64,000 nt of DNA from Sordariomycetes sp. S80-01Y (Eukaryota > Ascomycota > Sordariomycetes). Numbering within the stretch: position 1 is the first letter of the stretch; every line of letters starts with the position of its first letter. The position numbers were made by a program, and so were the translations under genes. Positions 53,602 to 64,000 of this stretch are shown piece after piece. The notes under the pieces were generated by a model. The model ran no database searches, was not told the origin of the DNA, and worked only from the letters and a program-made list of their open reading frames with translations. Where the stretch lies: contig JAXQJY010000026.1 in the NCBI GenBank assembly GCA_037042185.1, positions 1,550,001-1,614,000 of the forward strand, read 5' to 3'.

Positions 53602-56600
53602 GGCTGCCTCTCCGCGATGTCAATGCGTCCGTCAGCTTTTGCCGTGAATCGTGGTAATAAGTCGGTTTGGGAATGCGGTTGTGAGGGCAGCTCCCCGCAG
53701 CGACGACGTGAGGCGCGCCGAGCTATGCCGTGACTCGCGACGGGGTTCGAGCGAGAGCAAATTGCTGGGCCAGCGTCACATATTCACAAGAGAGCTGTGT
53801 GAGGTGGCGGAGAGGTTGATGGTAAGGATGCGCGTCGCTTCGAGGTCGAGGAATCAAGTGTCGCAAGGCTGGCAACGGGAGGGCAGGAAAACGGGAAGAG
53901 ACAAGCCTGGGCGAACCTCCGGTCAGTGGAGCGCTGGCGAAGGGAGCCAAGGAGCCTGGGAGCGTCGCTCTGGTGTGGAGAAGCAACGGCGACCCTGGAG
54001 GAGGACGAACGAGTCGAGACCAGCTCCCCCACGGACCACTCAAGTGAAGAACCGACCGGGCACCGGAGCCGCTGGAATGTCCCGGTCGCTGCGAGCGGAG
54101 GGCTGGCGGTAGCAGCGGGTGGCTTGGATAGGGGATGTGTATAGTAATTTGGAAGGGGAGAAGATTCCAAGAAACGTTGGGCTACGGCACGTGAGTTGGC
54201 GACCCTGAGGACCTCCTGAAGGAAAGAGCGGATGAAGCTGTCGATGGCTCTTGCCAGACATGAGGCACGCTACGCCAAGACTTCTGCCAGGCGGAAAGGT
54301 GGGGCCCATGCACGTTTAGCGTCCAAGTCCAATGGCGCGACCCCACTCTTTCTCCTTCATCACGAATCCAGCCTCTCAGAGCGTTGCTATCTCTGAGACA
54401 GGATCAACTTGACAGGTTTGACTCAGAACGTCAGTCGACTGCTTGTTGCTTCTACCCCCCTCCAGGGCACCGTGATCAGTCATTGCAGCAGTTTTCTATC
54501 ACTTGAGGATCTCCACGACGCGCGACGCGGGGCAGCGTCGCACGAGGAGGCGATGAGGTTGGCAGCTGCACATGGCCGTTAGGCCTGTGCAAGCCGCGTC
54601 CCGAGGCCACGAGATAAGACCTCGGATTTCCTTGACTGATCAGACCGGATTTCTATGCCATCTTCATCCTTATAGGTATGGGTGTGAACGGTCACCGTTC
54701 TCTGACAGGAGACACACTCGTGTGAAGAGATGAGGCATGGCGCTAACTGGGACTCGATGCTTGCTGTTAAGACCCGACATATAGGGCAGATATCTCCGAG
54801 CCGATGAAACGTTATTCGATTCGACCAGACTGCTGTCGCTGAAACTCGGGAAGAAAACAAGTTTGCAGATCGCGCGTATCCCAGGCAAACGGTCGTAAAT
54901 ACCTGAGAGCCCAGGCTGTGAGTCGGCCATGAGCCCGCGTTTGGCTTAACAGGCCCACGAAAACTCTGGCAGCTGCCGTTCTCGCAACAGAGTGCAGCGA
55001 CAGGAGAGGCTCACTCGCTTTGTTAGCAAGAGGATTAGTCACCTTGAGACGTAGGCTCACTTGGTAAAGTTCATACTATTCGCTTGGTCAAATTCGCCTT
55101 GGCTAGCTCCATGGACTCTGGATATCAGGCACTCCGACGTATTGCAGACGCCCGAGGCATTGTCGTGAGAGGCTTGACCCGCGGGAATTTCTCCTCCCTC
55201 CACCCTTCGCCCCCCCTGTCACATCCCCGGAACCCAACGCTCGAAGCGGAATGGCTCGTGTCATTCACCAATAAACTGCCGGTGGGGAAGTGCACTTGCG
55301 CACGGGCAAGATCCGAGCAACCGCTGAGACTGGCTGCGGTGGTCGGTGATACTGTACGAGCGCCGCGGCGTTGCATTGCAGCGGCTTGGGTGTGATGAGG
55401 CTTCCAGGCTCTAGGAATTGCGGAGGTGGCGGCTCGTGGAACAGGCCGAATATTGGCCCTCGTGAGTCAAGGGTCGGGCAGTGATTGAAGCGGCTCTGAA
55501 GGGATGGAAAGGTTGCTCGAGCCTGACACCTGTCGGTCCGGTATGTAGGGTCTAATTGAGCTCAGATCTGCGCTGAGCTGCTGGAACTTAATCACCGTGT
55601 ATGGACCGAGAAGCTGGAAACAACTGGTGCCAATCAACGACATAGTAGGCCTCGCAGTCTGCAGGAGCTCAATTTCAACGTCCAGGCCCTTGTTCCCCAT
55701 CCCTCGCGCTACATGTTTTGAAAGCAATGATAGGGAGGCTGTACCCGCAATCGATCTGCGCTCGATCTGCGTGTTGCAGCAACAGCAAGACGAGGAATCA
55801 TCGAACGATCAGACTTGCTCTCGGCTCGAGCTGCCGTGAATGCCTCTCCGCCAGAGGTCATGTTTGATTGAGTTTAGGAAGGGTTCCCCGGGTCGGGACC
55901 GCGTGAGCCAGATCCGCGGGACAGCCGCGCCGAGGCACGCACACCATCAACAAAACTAGGTATCCCTGAAGCCCCTAGAGTAGCTTGTTTAATACCACAT
56001 TCGACAGGCTTCAAGACCGACCACTAATAATTCAGTTCCAAGTCAAGCTCGTGTATTCAACCCTCACGGTCTAAGGGGTGCCTGCCGCTGTGCATGTGAG
56101 TTGAATCACCTCGCAACCATTGATCAACGTTTGAGCGGCTTCTTGCGAGGAATGAAAGCTTGCAGAGAAAGACATGTCCAGGATCGACATCGAGCAAGAC
56201 GACAGACAGTCCTTTTTGGGAGGCGATACTTCCATAGGCGGCTTTGAAGAGGATACCCACAGCTCAAAGTTGCGCACCCAATGTAGTTACAACGTCCCTT
56301 TACGTCTCCCAGGTAGGAATTCATGGCTTAGCCCACGTGTCTCGGCAGCCGTTGGCATCCAGGACCACCGCGTGGCGATCGTGGAGATGGTCAGTCTCGC
56401 AAACGCTGCAACCGGTCGTCCAGAGAAGATGCGCTGGGGCACGTTGAGTCGAGAGAAGGGGAATGTTTACTTACCGGAGCTCAACAAGTAGCTCGCGCGC
56501 AAGACGTGCCATCGCTTATTTGTCAACATTATGGACGATCAGCAAATGGAACATGTCGCTCCCAAAACGGAAATTCAGCTCTGTGGGAGGCGCGACGGTT

Positions 56601-56944
56601 GAATGATTCAGGGGTGAAACATACTTGGGAATTCTTAGTCCTTGAGCCCGAACGACTGAGGCCCACACTAGTAGGGGGCCCAGAAATGTCAAAGTTCCGG
56701 GCGTTAACTGTTCCGGCAGAGGCTGCCCACGTGTTGCTGGGTGTTTCAGGTGTAAGATTGTATGGCAACTGAGACCAAATTTCCTTGGGGCTCCTAGGGC
56801 AACAAACGACGCAAGACTAAACCTCCGAGATATTTTCCAACTTTACAAAATGACCAAAAAACCTTCATAACGATTGAGCCTGGACTAATCAGGGATTGAG
56901 ATTCCCGTTCACTTCTAAGGTACAAGTCCAGAGGCCAGTGAACC
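53602..56944. other. 3.3 kb region without a recognisable gene
   Basis: The first ~600 bases are purine/pyrimidine-biased and probably form the promoter and long leader of the large Zn2Cys6 gene. Further right there are only unmatched frames, the best a 105-codon one at 56174-56491 (+), which I do not recognise and do not call. No terminal repeats, transposase or RNA genes were seen. Confidence 0.4.
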
Positions 56945-58075
56945 TTACTCGGCAACCTTGATGACTAGTTTCGTACAGCTAACGCCCGCCGACAGCTCAT
57001 TCAGCCCGCTGTTAACATATTCAAGCCCGTCGCCAACGACTTTCAATTTTGGACTTGGCCTGATGTCCCCGGTAGCCAGTCTTTGCATAAGCCAAGTGCC
57101 CATCCAGTACTGGAACTGTGCCAGTCGTGCTTGTTCGTCATTCGAGGGCATCACCCAAATGGTTTCCACCCCGGCCACATCGCAAGAGTCCGCAGGGATC
57201 GCTGGTGCTGAGGCAATCTTCGCCTTCTTCCCCTGATCTTGCGAGCCGTCCACCACGAATGACTTGAGCACATCTTGACACGGCGCCAATTGTCCAATGG
57301 CGAGAAAGCAATAGCGAATGGCGAGCCCATCCTCTTGGGCGGCAGACAGAATTTTCTCAACGATTTGAGGGTCTTTGTAGTCAAAGACCCGATCCGCCCC
57401 CAAAGAGGTAACGTAGTCATGGTTTTCCAAGCTCGCCGTGGCATACACGGCAGTGAAGGGGTTGCTGAGGTCTTGAGTCAGCAAGCGCCCGCTTTGCACG
57501 CCCATGGTTCCCACGCTTGACGAGGCACCCCATATCAAGATAGCTTCGTCCTTCCTTGTTTGGATTTCTCGGTCTTCGTCTTTGCGATCAGCAGTGTTGT
57601 GTCCCATACGGGGGACCCCGAGAGCATCCCAAGCGCTCAGTGGCACTTGAACAGCAACAGGTAAAGTAGCCGCCTCGTCCAAAGACATGCCCTCGTCTGG
57701 CAATGGCACAGCGTGCTGCCAAGGAACCAGACACTTCTCCTGGAATGCACCGTAGTCGGGATCACAACCTTTCCAGGCAGCGGCGACGTACGCAGCAACG
57801 CGAGTGATGCCCGGCTTGAAAGAGGGACCTTCACCTACATTGACAGGGACATCTTCGCCAACTTCGAGAACAAGCCCGGAGATGTCGAAGCCAATGACTG
57901 TGGGGTAGGACGGTATGAAGAGACCAGTGTCACGCATGATGTGGTCTGCCGGGTTGAGGGCGACGGACTTGACGGCGATGAGGAGCTCGCCGCGACCAGC
58001 TCTTGGCGTTGGACGGGAAGCAACCTTGAAAGGGGCGCCCTGAGCGGGGAGCATTGCGGCAAGATGAGTGTTCAT
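56945..58075 (-). CDS. Zinc-independent medium-chain reductase (trans-enoyl reductase type)
   Basis: Single exon, 376 residues from the ATG at 58075; the frame above begins with TTG. Medium-chain dehydrogenase/reductase fold without the catalytic zinc site: an N-terminal GroES-like part (VKSVALNPADHIMRD, GFDISGLVLEVGEDV) and a Rossmann part with the NADPH loop IWGASSSVGTMGVQ, then LGADRVFDYKD. The architecture matches fungal ToxD/LovC-like reductases, which serve polyketide synthases or act alone on quinones and enones. No polyketide synthase is in the window. It is divergent from a Zn2Cys6 gene with 439 bases between the start codons, suggesting joint control. Confidence 0.85.
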   Translation of the reverse strand: MNTHLAAMLPAQGAPFKVASRPTPRAGRGELLIAVKSVALNPADHIMRDTGLFIPSYPTVIGFDISGLVLEVGEDVPVNVGEGPSFKPGITRVAAYVAAAWKGCDPDYGAFQEKCLVPWQHAVPLPDEGMSLDEAATLPVAVQVPLSAWDALGVPRMGHNTADRKDEDREIQTRKDEAILIWGASSSVGTMGVQSGRLLTQDLSNPFTAVYATASLENHDYVTSLGADRVFDYKDPQIVEKILSAAQEDGLAIRYCFLAIGQLAPCQDVLKSFVVDGSQDQGKKAKIASAPAIPADSCDVAGVETIWVMPSNDEQARLAQFQYWMGTWLMQRLATGDIRPSPKLKVVGDGLEYVNSGLNELSAGVSCTKLVIKVAE

Positions 58076-58514
58076 GATTGCGATGAGCGTGCAAACCACG
58101 TCTACTGAATGAATCCGTGACAAGGTGGAAGATGTTTGGTAACATTCAAGAACAGACCTTTAGAATGTAGAATGATTGGAACTTGATATCTCAATTTGAG
58201 AGGCCATATTCTTCTATTTATGCATTTTTGCAACCACGCAAACCTCTCACTCTTGCGGTGGTGACAGCCCGCTTGATCGATACTATTCTTGTTGGTAAAG
58301 GGGTCTGGAAGGATGAGCCAATCAGAGGAACCCGCATCCGAGCTGTGGTTAGCGCGACAAGTGGGTTACGCGAAGGCGGGTTAGCTCAAGGACAGGACTC
58401 ATTATCCAGACCATCGATACTTTACTTGTCTACATTTTCGTCCATATTGATCATCCGATCAACATTGTAATTGTTTCCAATTATACCTCTGGAATTGCTC
58501 CGTAATCGACAAGG
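58076..58514. promoter_or_regulatory. Shared promoter of the medium-chain reductase and the Zn2Cys6 regulator
   Basis: 439 bases between divergent start codons. It contains a CCAAT element (58318-58322, in GAGCCAATCAGA) near its middle and A/T-rich stretches on both sides. This reductase-and-regulator layout is common in fungal metabolic clusters. Confidence 0.55.
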
Positions 58515-59867
58515 ATGAATCCCCTTCATCCGCGTGAGGTGCAACCCAGGAAGCATGGACGGAGGTCGAGATTCGGCTGCCGCAATTGCAAGCTCCGAAA
58601 ACTAAAGGTCAGCAGACTATCGCTCCCATTACGAGAGAATACTGGCTAATAATGTACCAGTGCGACGAGTGCAGGCCACAATGCAAGAGATGCCATTCAT
58701 ACGGGATCGTCTGCAACTTCATCGGCGACGTCCCGGACCTGGAGCCCGCTGCTGGCAGAGGGCGTCATTTCGTGGTCCAGCGAAGACCAGACCCTCAGTG
58801 TCCAATCGATCAGGCTGTTTGGACCTCTGATGCATCTCTGCCGTATCGATATCAGCTGAATGCGAAATGTCAAGATTTTGTGACACGCTATCTTGGCCGG
58901 AGTATAACTACCTTGATCCCTGGTGACCCGAATATGGTCGGCGTGAATCGCCAACTTCTGAAGATAGCTTTCGAGGTACGTGACGGCATTGTGCCTATAA
59001 TCAGCTCCTGCTTCTATCAGGCAAACTTCCATTCTATCTTCATGTGGAACCTGGTGCTTACTGACGCTTCTCTCGCAGTATCCTTGCTTGATGCATGCCT
59101 CCCTAGCTGTGGCACTGGCATATGATCGCTATTTGAACAGTTCGCTGTGCCAGTCTCGCCCTCTGGAGGAAACCTATCACCTATCACAAGGAACGAACTT
59201 ACTGAATCGGCGGCTCAGGGGAAAGATCGAATCTAAAGACAAGGACCCTATCTGGGGGACCGCCGCTGCTTTGGCCATACTAACCTTCTGCTCTCCTGAA
59301 TCAACCGCGCCTGAAGAATCATGGCCCATGAAGTGTCCAGATTCCATAGACTTGGACTGGTTACGCATGAGTAATGGCAAAATGTCACTGTGGCATCTCG
59401 CCAACCCCTTGCGACCAGATAGTCTGTTCCGTGTCATGGCGACGACCTACGCAGAACTGTTTGCACCATTACCAGAGGGAGGGATCGATGGTATACCAGA
59501 AGCTTTGTGTGCTGTGTGCGGTTTAGATGAGTCGTCTACGCTTGTAAGCAACCCGTACTTCGAAGCTGCTCATGGAGTCAGCCAGCTTTGCGGCGTCGCG
59601 GACGAAAGCGTTACAACCGGGCAGACCCAACTGTTTGCGCGAAGCATTCGAGGCACATTTGAAGACTTGCTCCGAAGGCGGGATTCCGTGGCGCTGTTGT
59701 TGCTCTACCTGTGGTATCGAAAGGCAGGGAGAAGTATCTGGTGGATACAGCTCCGGGCCAGGGTGGAATGTCCATCTATATGTCTATACCTGCAGACGTA
59801 TCACGCTAACAAAGGGGCCGTGCTTCAGCTATTATCTAGAGGTGCTACTAGCGAGTTGTGGGTGTAG
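58515..59867 (+). CDS. Zn(II)2Cys6 transcription factor (accessory)
   Basis: Exon 1 58515-58607, 53-nt intron, exon 2 58661-58975, 103-nt intron, exon 3 59079-59867; 398 residues. Intron 1 falls between Lys31 and the third cluster cysteine. The spliced cluster is C22-x2-C25-x6-C32-x6-C39-x2-C42-x6-C49 (CRNCKLRKLKCDECRPQCKR). Exon 3 opens with YPCLMHASLAVALAYDRYL, the usual first helix of the fungal transcription factor domain PF11951 in sterol-uptake-control-like proteins. The C-terminus WWIQLRARVECPSICLYL is also typical. It likely regulates the divergent reductase and perhaps the nearby oxidase, by position only. Confidence 0.87.
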
Positions 59868-61588
59868 TCATAGCCACGTCAAGGCCAGGGGAGTGTTGAC
59901 ATAACAAGTACGGCGCAAAGTGGAGAGAGCGTTCAAGAGCACCTTACGAACAAATGAGACAATTTCTAAGACTGAAAATTGCACAATTTGTTGTTCGATT
60001 GAAATTTCAACCTCGATCGGATTCTAGGGGTAGTTTGGGGGTGGATATCGGTAGATTCACGTGGCAAATGTGATCCGTCCAGGAGAAGCTGTACAGGGAT
60101 GCTACACCCCTCGAGACACATTTGTGTGCTTTCCGGATTGGAAGAATGAATTCTGATCCTGGGACTCCGCTTGTGGCTTTATGAGGGAATTTACTGCTCC
60201 TGGGCGGGCCCCTGCACAAAGTGAGGAGACGAGGCTGAAGATGCGAAGTGTACGACCTTGGGAAGGGCTTTCTAAGGGAGAGTTTGCTTTCAGCACTATT
60301 ACTAACTGATTAGTAAGAAGAACGAGGTGATTAGGAGCTGAACATGCAGCAATGGCTTGAAGCGATTCCAACTCGGGTCCTGCTAACATGAAGACGTTGT
60401 CCTATCGTTCCGCCGAGGCCCTGTTACCCTGAACCTCGCTTGGAGCCTTTGAGGGGTTCTGCACCCTACGTACAATCCTCTGCAAGTTCATAAGGTATCG
60501 TTCATTTGCCCTCCTTCAGTTAAAGGAATTGTACCCTTTTTCTGACTAGCAAAACTCCTGCCAAGCGCCACACAAGCCGTACACCTTTCTGCTGACTCCA
60601 AAATGACAATTGTCATAGTGTACATGCACCTATCAATGAATATCACATCGCCAGCCAGTCTTCGCACCAATGGAAGGCTTCCCCTTGAATCCTTCAGGCA
60701 TCTGCCGTAGGGCGCGGCGGACCGCGACCAGCACAGGGGGCTTCCAGAAGTGAAATGCCCAAGTCAGGGAAATGTTAGCTGGCACCGTCCTATCATGTCA
60801 CCCCAGATCTCAACGGCTGCCAGAACTTTCGACGAGGTCTTCGTCAAATCATACAAAGACCTTAAGAATAGGCGACGACTCAGCTACATGAATCCTGGAC
60901 TATTGGACGCCACCATCCTTCAGCCTGAAGCTGCATGTACGAATCGGGCAGCACCTGGACCGATCAGGCTCCGACGACAACCCACCCAGGACGGACAATA
61001 GATGAGATTTCTGCAAGCGAAATGCTATAGGTCTACTTTATTCGACGTCAGGGTCTGGCCTCTGGCTTGGCTCATACGGGCAGATGTCCTCCCGACTGCG
61101 CTAATGCCGGCTAGTGCATCCGCGGGGCTACTATTCCCAACGGCTGACTGCTCTATGTCGGCCTTGCTCGACGCCGCTGACGAGGGCGGACATCTGTCAC
61201 TCTATTTTTGAGACTTGAACATCTACGTTGACGGGGAAATATGTGGGATTGAGCCGTCACGCGACCTTCAGCTCTGTCGAGGAGGCAGCGGGCATGGGGG
61301 TCTATTGCCGTTCTTGGAGTGCCCCGGCGAACGGTTCAACGGAAGGATTGGCTCGATTCTTCAGGAGTGGTGCTGACGGCTCAATATTCTGACGCAAAAG
61401 CGATGGGACCCTTGAATCCTCGCTAGGCGGATTCTACGGTATCGGAGGCCCCTAGAATGGGACGACTGAAAAGGTGAAAGCCGTATGGGGGAACGGCCCC
61501 CGGGGAGCGAATACAAAGAGCTTAGGCGAGCCGTGCACTTCGTCTAGTACTGTGAGTGCAAGCACTTTCAGATCCTTCGAAGCCCACT
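59868..61588. other. Region without a recognisable gene
   Basis: 1.7 kb between the accessory regulator and the FAD-linked oxidase. Only unmatched short frames were found. The last few hundred bases should hold the oxidase promoter; no clear TATA box was found. Confidence 0.4.
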
Positions 61589-63076
61589 ATGGCTCCTTCG
61601 TTCATCTTCTTGGCTGCCCTCGCCTTCTTGGGATCAGCGTACGCCGACACCTGCTCGGAAGTTGAGAGCCTCACATCCGTTGAGGTCTCTCGGCCCCTCT
61701 CTTTGGCCTACACGGCTGAGCAGAACGAGTACTGGTCCGAGTCCTGCACGCTCCTCAAGCCGTCCTGCATTATCTTCCCTACCACCGTCGACGAGGTCGC
61801 CGCTGTCGTCAGCATTCTCAAGGACAATGACGAGGACTTCGCAGTCAAGTCGGGCGGCCACAACCCCAACAAGTACTGGTCGAGCGTAGAGGACGGCCCT
61901 ATAATCTCTACTTCCAAGCTGGATCAGGTGCTTCTTAACCAAGAAACCGGCGTTTTGCGAGCTGGGCCGGGCCAGCGTCTTGACAGTATTGCTGCTGAGC
62001 TCGACGGCACGGGATGGACCTTCGTCGGCGGTCGCATCGGCAACACCGGTATTGGAGGCCTGATCCTCGGCGGCGGGCTGTCGTACATGTCCGCTCAGTA
62101 TGGCTGGTCTGCCTCCTCAGTCATCGAGTACGAGGTCGTACTGGCCGATGGAAGCATCGTCACTGCCTCCGAAGACGAACACCCAGACCTGTACGTCGCA
62201 CTCAAAGGCGGCGGCAACAACTTCGGTATCGTCACTGCATATACCCTCCAGGCACACCGTCAAGACGACGTCTACGGCGGCAATCTCGTCTTCCTTCGGA
62301 CCAAAGACAAGGACGAGAGGCTTCTTAAAGCCGTTCGAGACTTCACCGAGTACAATGATGACGACAAAGCTGCCGTCATCGTCACGGCCGAGCGCGCCAA
62401 CCTCAACGCCGTCGACACGTGGATTCTGTTCCTTTTCTACGACGCGCCGGAAGCGCCAGAAGGCATCTTCAAGAACTTCACCGACATTGGTCCTTTCCTC
62501 AACACCGTCCGTCGACGGACGTATGCCAACATGATGGGACTAAGCAACTGGGTCGTCGTCGAGGCCTCGACCGTCCACATCGCTACCGAAACCATCCCTT
62601 TGCCCTCTGCTGAGAACTCCTTCGAGGTGTTTGATAGTCTGCATACCCACTGGAGAGAAATGTCCGCGTCCACACTTGCCGTACCCGGCATCGTCGCCTC
62701 GATCGCCTACCAACCGTTCCCCAAGCGCATCGCTGAAGCAGCCCGCGCGCGCGGCGACGACCTCATCTCGGCCGAGCCCGATGCCGATAAGCTCATCATA
62801 GAGATGAACTATAGCTTCCTCCCCGGTCCGTACGAAAAGATGGCTGACATCATCGAGGAGACGTACACTGGCGTGAGAAACAGGGTTCTGGCCTGGCAGG
62901 AGGATGGGACGCTGCCAAGTGATTTGTATCTGCCGCTGTTCATGAACTATGGGTTCTTCAGACAAGACTACTTCGGGAGGCTGAAGCCGGAGAGCAGAGA
63001 GCTCGCGAGGGCCGTTGCCGAGGAATATGACCCCGATGGTCTGTTCAGGGATCGCACTGGTGGCTGGAAGCCTTGA
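61589..63076 (+). CDS. Secreted FAD-linked oxidase (berberine-bridge-enzyme-like)
   Basis: Single exon, 495 residues from the ATG at 61589; a signal peptide (MAPSFIFLAALAFLGSAYA) predicts secretion. FAD_binding_4 domain: VKSGGHNPNKYWS with His91 as the likely covalent FAD attachment, then GRIGNTGIGGLILGGGLSYM and LKGGGNNFGIVT. The second attachment Cys of two-bond berberine-bridge enzymes is missing from the GGRIGNTG loop, so the flavin should be held by the single His. The C-terminal BBE motif is EEYDPDGLFRDRTGGWKP. Members oxidise sugars, alcohols or secondary metabolites; the substrate is unknown. It forms part of an accessory group with the reductase and regulator to its left. Confidence 0.9.
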   Translation: MAPSFIFLAALAFLGSAYADTCSEVESLTSVEVSRPLSLAYTAEQNEYWSESCTLLKPSCIIFPTTVDEVAAVVSILKDNDEDFAVKSGGHNPNKYWSSVEDGPIISTSKLDQVLLNQETGVLRAGPGQRLDSIAAELDGTGWTFVGGRIGNTGIGGLILGGGLSYMSAQYGWSASSVIEYEVVLADGSIVTASEDEHPDLYVALKGGGNNFGIVTAYTLQAHRQDDVYGGNLVFLRTKDKDERLLKAVRDFTEYNDDDKAAVIVTAERANLNAVDTWILFLFYDAPEAPEGIFKNFTDIGPFLNTVRRRTYANMMGLSNWVVVEASTVHIATETIPLPSAENSFEVFDSLHTHWREMSASTLAVPGIVASIAYQPFPKRIAEAARARGDDLISAEPDADKLIIEMNYSFLPGPYEKMADIIEETYTGVRNRVLAWQEDGTLPSDLYLPLFMNYGFFRQDYFGRLKPESRELARAVAEEYDPDGLFRDRTGGWKP

Positions 63077-63235
63077 AACAGCGTCCACTGGCGGAAAGGG
63101 GTTCGGATGGGAAATCCCGGGTCCGCGTAGGTAATTATGGATTTGGAATTACAGGATAAGATGTGCTATAGAGTCCCCAGCTTATTACTCACGCTGTTGA
63201 CCACTCCCCTTCTCGAACCTACACGCCCTTCTCCT

Positions 63236-64000
63236 CTAGTTGCCATTCTTCTCCTCATCGGGGTTGGGTTTCTCGCGCCTCATCCAAATCTCACCGATAG
63301 GATCACCCCGGTCCGCGACACAGACCCAATCTCCCAATACCTCGTTGTAGTCCCTGGGCGCGTGTCTAACGCCCCTGCCGCCGCCGCCAATGATCAAATT
63401 CCCAGGCCTGTAGTTCTCGTCCTCCTGCATCCTCCGCAACACGCTGCCGTGGACCCTCACGTTCTCCGGCACGTCACGCACCTCGCCCCTGGGCAAAGGC
63501 CAGCGGATCGGCTCCCACGAGCCGTCACTTTGCAAATCCATGCGCAGGAACGGGAGGTATTCCATGAACTTCCACGCGGAGACGGCGAAGGGGCCCAGGC
63601 CACCACCGTACTGGAGGGAGTCGTGGATGCGGGCTGAGTGGGCGCGGTTCATGAGGCTGTGGAAATGGTGCTCCTCTTCGTCGGAGGAGTCAGACGCCGA
63701 CGAACTGGTGGACGAAGCTGTCGTGGGACGCTTCTCTGAGGCAGAGGGTTGAGTGGCCGGAGGGGACTCGGGGAATGCGATGTTGCCACCGTCTTCCATG
63801 CGGATGCTTGGGACGTCCATGTTAGCCTTGCGGTTCTGCTTTCGCTGCTGCTTGGCTTGTTTCCGGACATGGGCTGGTCGGCGAGAAGGGTTCTGGGGAT
63901 CCCACTCGGAGGCGCAAGCACATCCCATCTCGGCTACCTTCTCAGCGTCGAAGGGCAGGCCGGCTCGCATTGCCTCTCGAACAATCCACGCAAGCGGGAC
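63236..64000 (-). CDS. DUF2235 alpha/beta hydrolase, C-terminal part, 5' end outside the window
   Basis: The frame is open from the right edge to the stop at 63236-63238, 254 codons. The edge segment reads VPLAWIVREAMRAGLPFDAE, the usual end of the hydrolase core in this family, so the gene continues to the right. The visible part is the family C-terminus: SARIHDSLQYGGGLGPFAV, WKFMEYLPFLRMDLQSDGSW, PIRWPLPRGEVRDVPEN and ENYRPGNLIIGGGGRGVRHA. A Ser/Asp-rich linker (TASSTSSSASDSSDEEEHH) splits it from the core. The catalytic Ser motif lies outside. DUF2235 is related to bacterial Tle1-type phospholipases, but the function in fungi is not established. The ATG at 63970 is internal, not the start. 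Confidence 0.85.
   Translation of the reverse strand, partial: VPLAWIVREAMRAGLPFDAEKVAEMGCACASEWDPQNPSRRPAHVRKQAKQQRKQNRKANMDVPSIRMEDGGNIAFPESPPATQPSASEKRPTTASSTSSSASDSSDEEEHHFHSLMNRAHSARIHDSLQYGGGLGPFAVSAWKFMEYLPFLRMDLQSDGSWEPIRWPLPRGEVRDVPENVRVHGSVLRRMQEDENYRPGNLIIGGGGRGVRHAPRDYNEVLGDWVCVADRGDPIGEIWMRREKPNPDEEKNGN

Noticed and set aside
56174-56491. 105-codon plus-strand frame in the 3.3 kb gap
   Set aside because: No family resemblance, no promoter signal and no conserved pattern that I can see; noted only as a candidate for homology search.

Overview
This window is nuclear DNA of a filamentous ascomycete (Pezizomycotina). The class is probably Dothideomycetes, but that is inferred only from the general look of the proteins. 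The evidence for a filamentous fungus is dense genes on both strands, many short introns (about 45-108 nt) with GT..AG ends and CTAAC/CTGAC-type branch sites, three Zn(II)2Cys6 transcription factors, and fungal versions of housekeeping proteins. About 29 protein genes can be supported, most with exon structures rebuilt by hand. I saw no tRNA, rRNA, CRISPR array, intact transposon or virus-like element.

Left part (1-20 kb): a separase gene that enters from the left edge, an acidic fungal transcription-factor-domain protein, a short C2H2 zinc-finger protein, a sterol delta8-delta7 isomerase of the EBP (emopamil-binding) family, an unrecognised 315-residue protein, and the nucleoporin Nup82. Between 10.2 and 17.3 kb the genes are sparse, with two long stretches holding nothing recognisable.

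Centre (20-50 kb): a small NAD(P)-binding reductase with a strong TATA box and three CGGCCG palindromes, overlapping tail to tail with a Zn2Cys6 regulator gene. A compact housekeeping block follows: nuclear cap-binding CBC2, mitochondrial ribosomal mL60, TRAPP subunit Trs20, histone H4, APC/C subunit Cdc27, ER-targeting factor Snd2, a DUF3605 protein, a membrane-anchored alpha/beta hydrolase, a histone-fold NC2-alpha-like protein, PI 4-kinase Pik1, an EthD-domain protein, a RING plus RS-rich protein, a Rab5-type GTPase and the ribosome-biogenesis factor Kri1. Many are divergent pairs sharing 0.36-0.76 kb promoters.

Right part (50-64 kb): a 1081-residue Zn2Cys6 regulator, 3.3 kb without a recognisable gene, then an accessory group (medium-chain reductase of the enoyl-reductase type, divergent Zn2Cys6 regulator, secreted FAD-linked oxidase) and the C-terminal part of a DUF2235 alpha/beta hydrolase that leaves the window at the right edge.

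Two sets of genes act in common processes. Separase and Cdc27 both act in sister-chromatid separation. The reductase/regulator pair at 20.4-23.6 kb and the reductase/regulator/oxidase group at 57-63 kb look like small regulated metabolic units, which is inference from gene order and promoter motifs.
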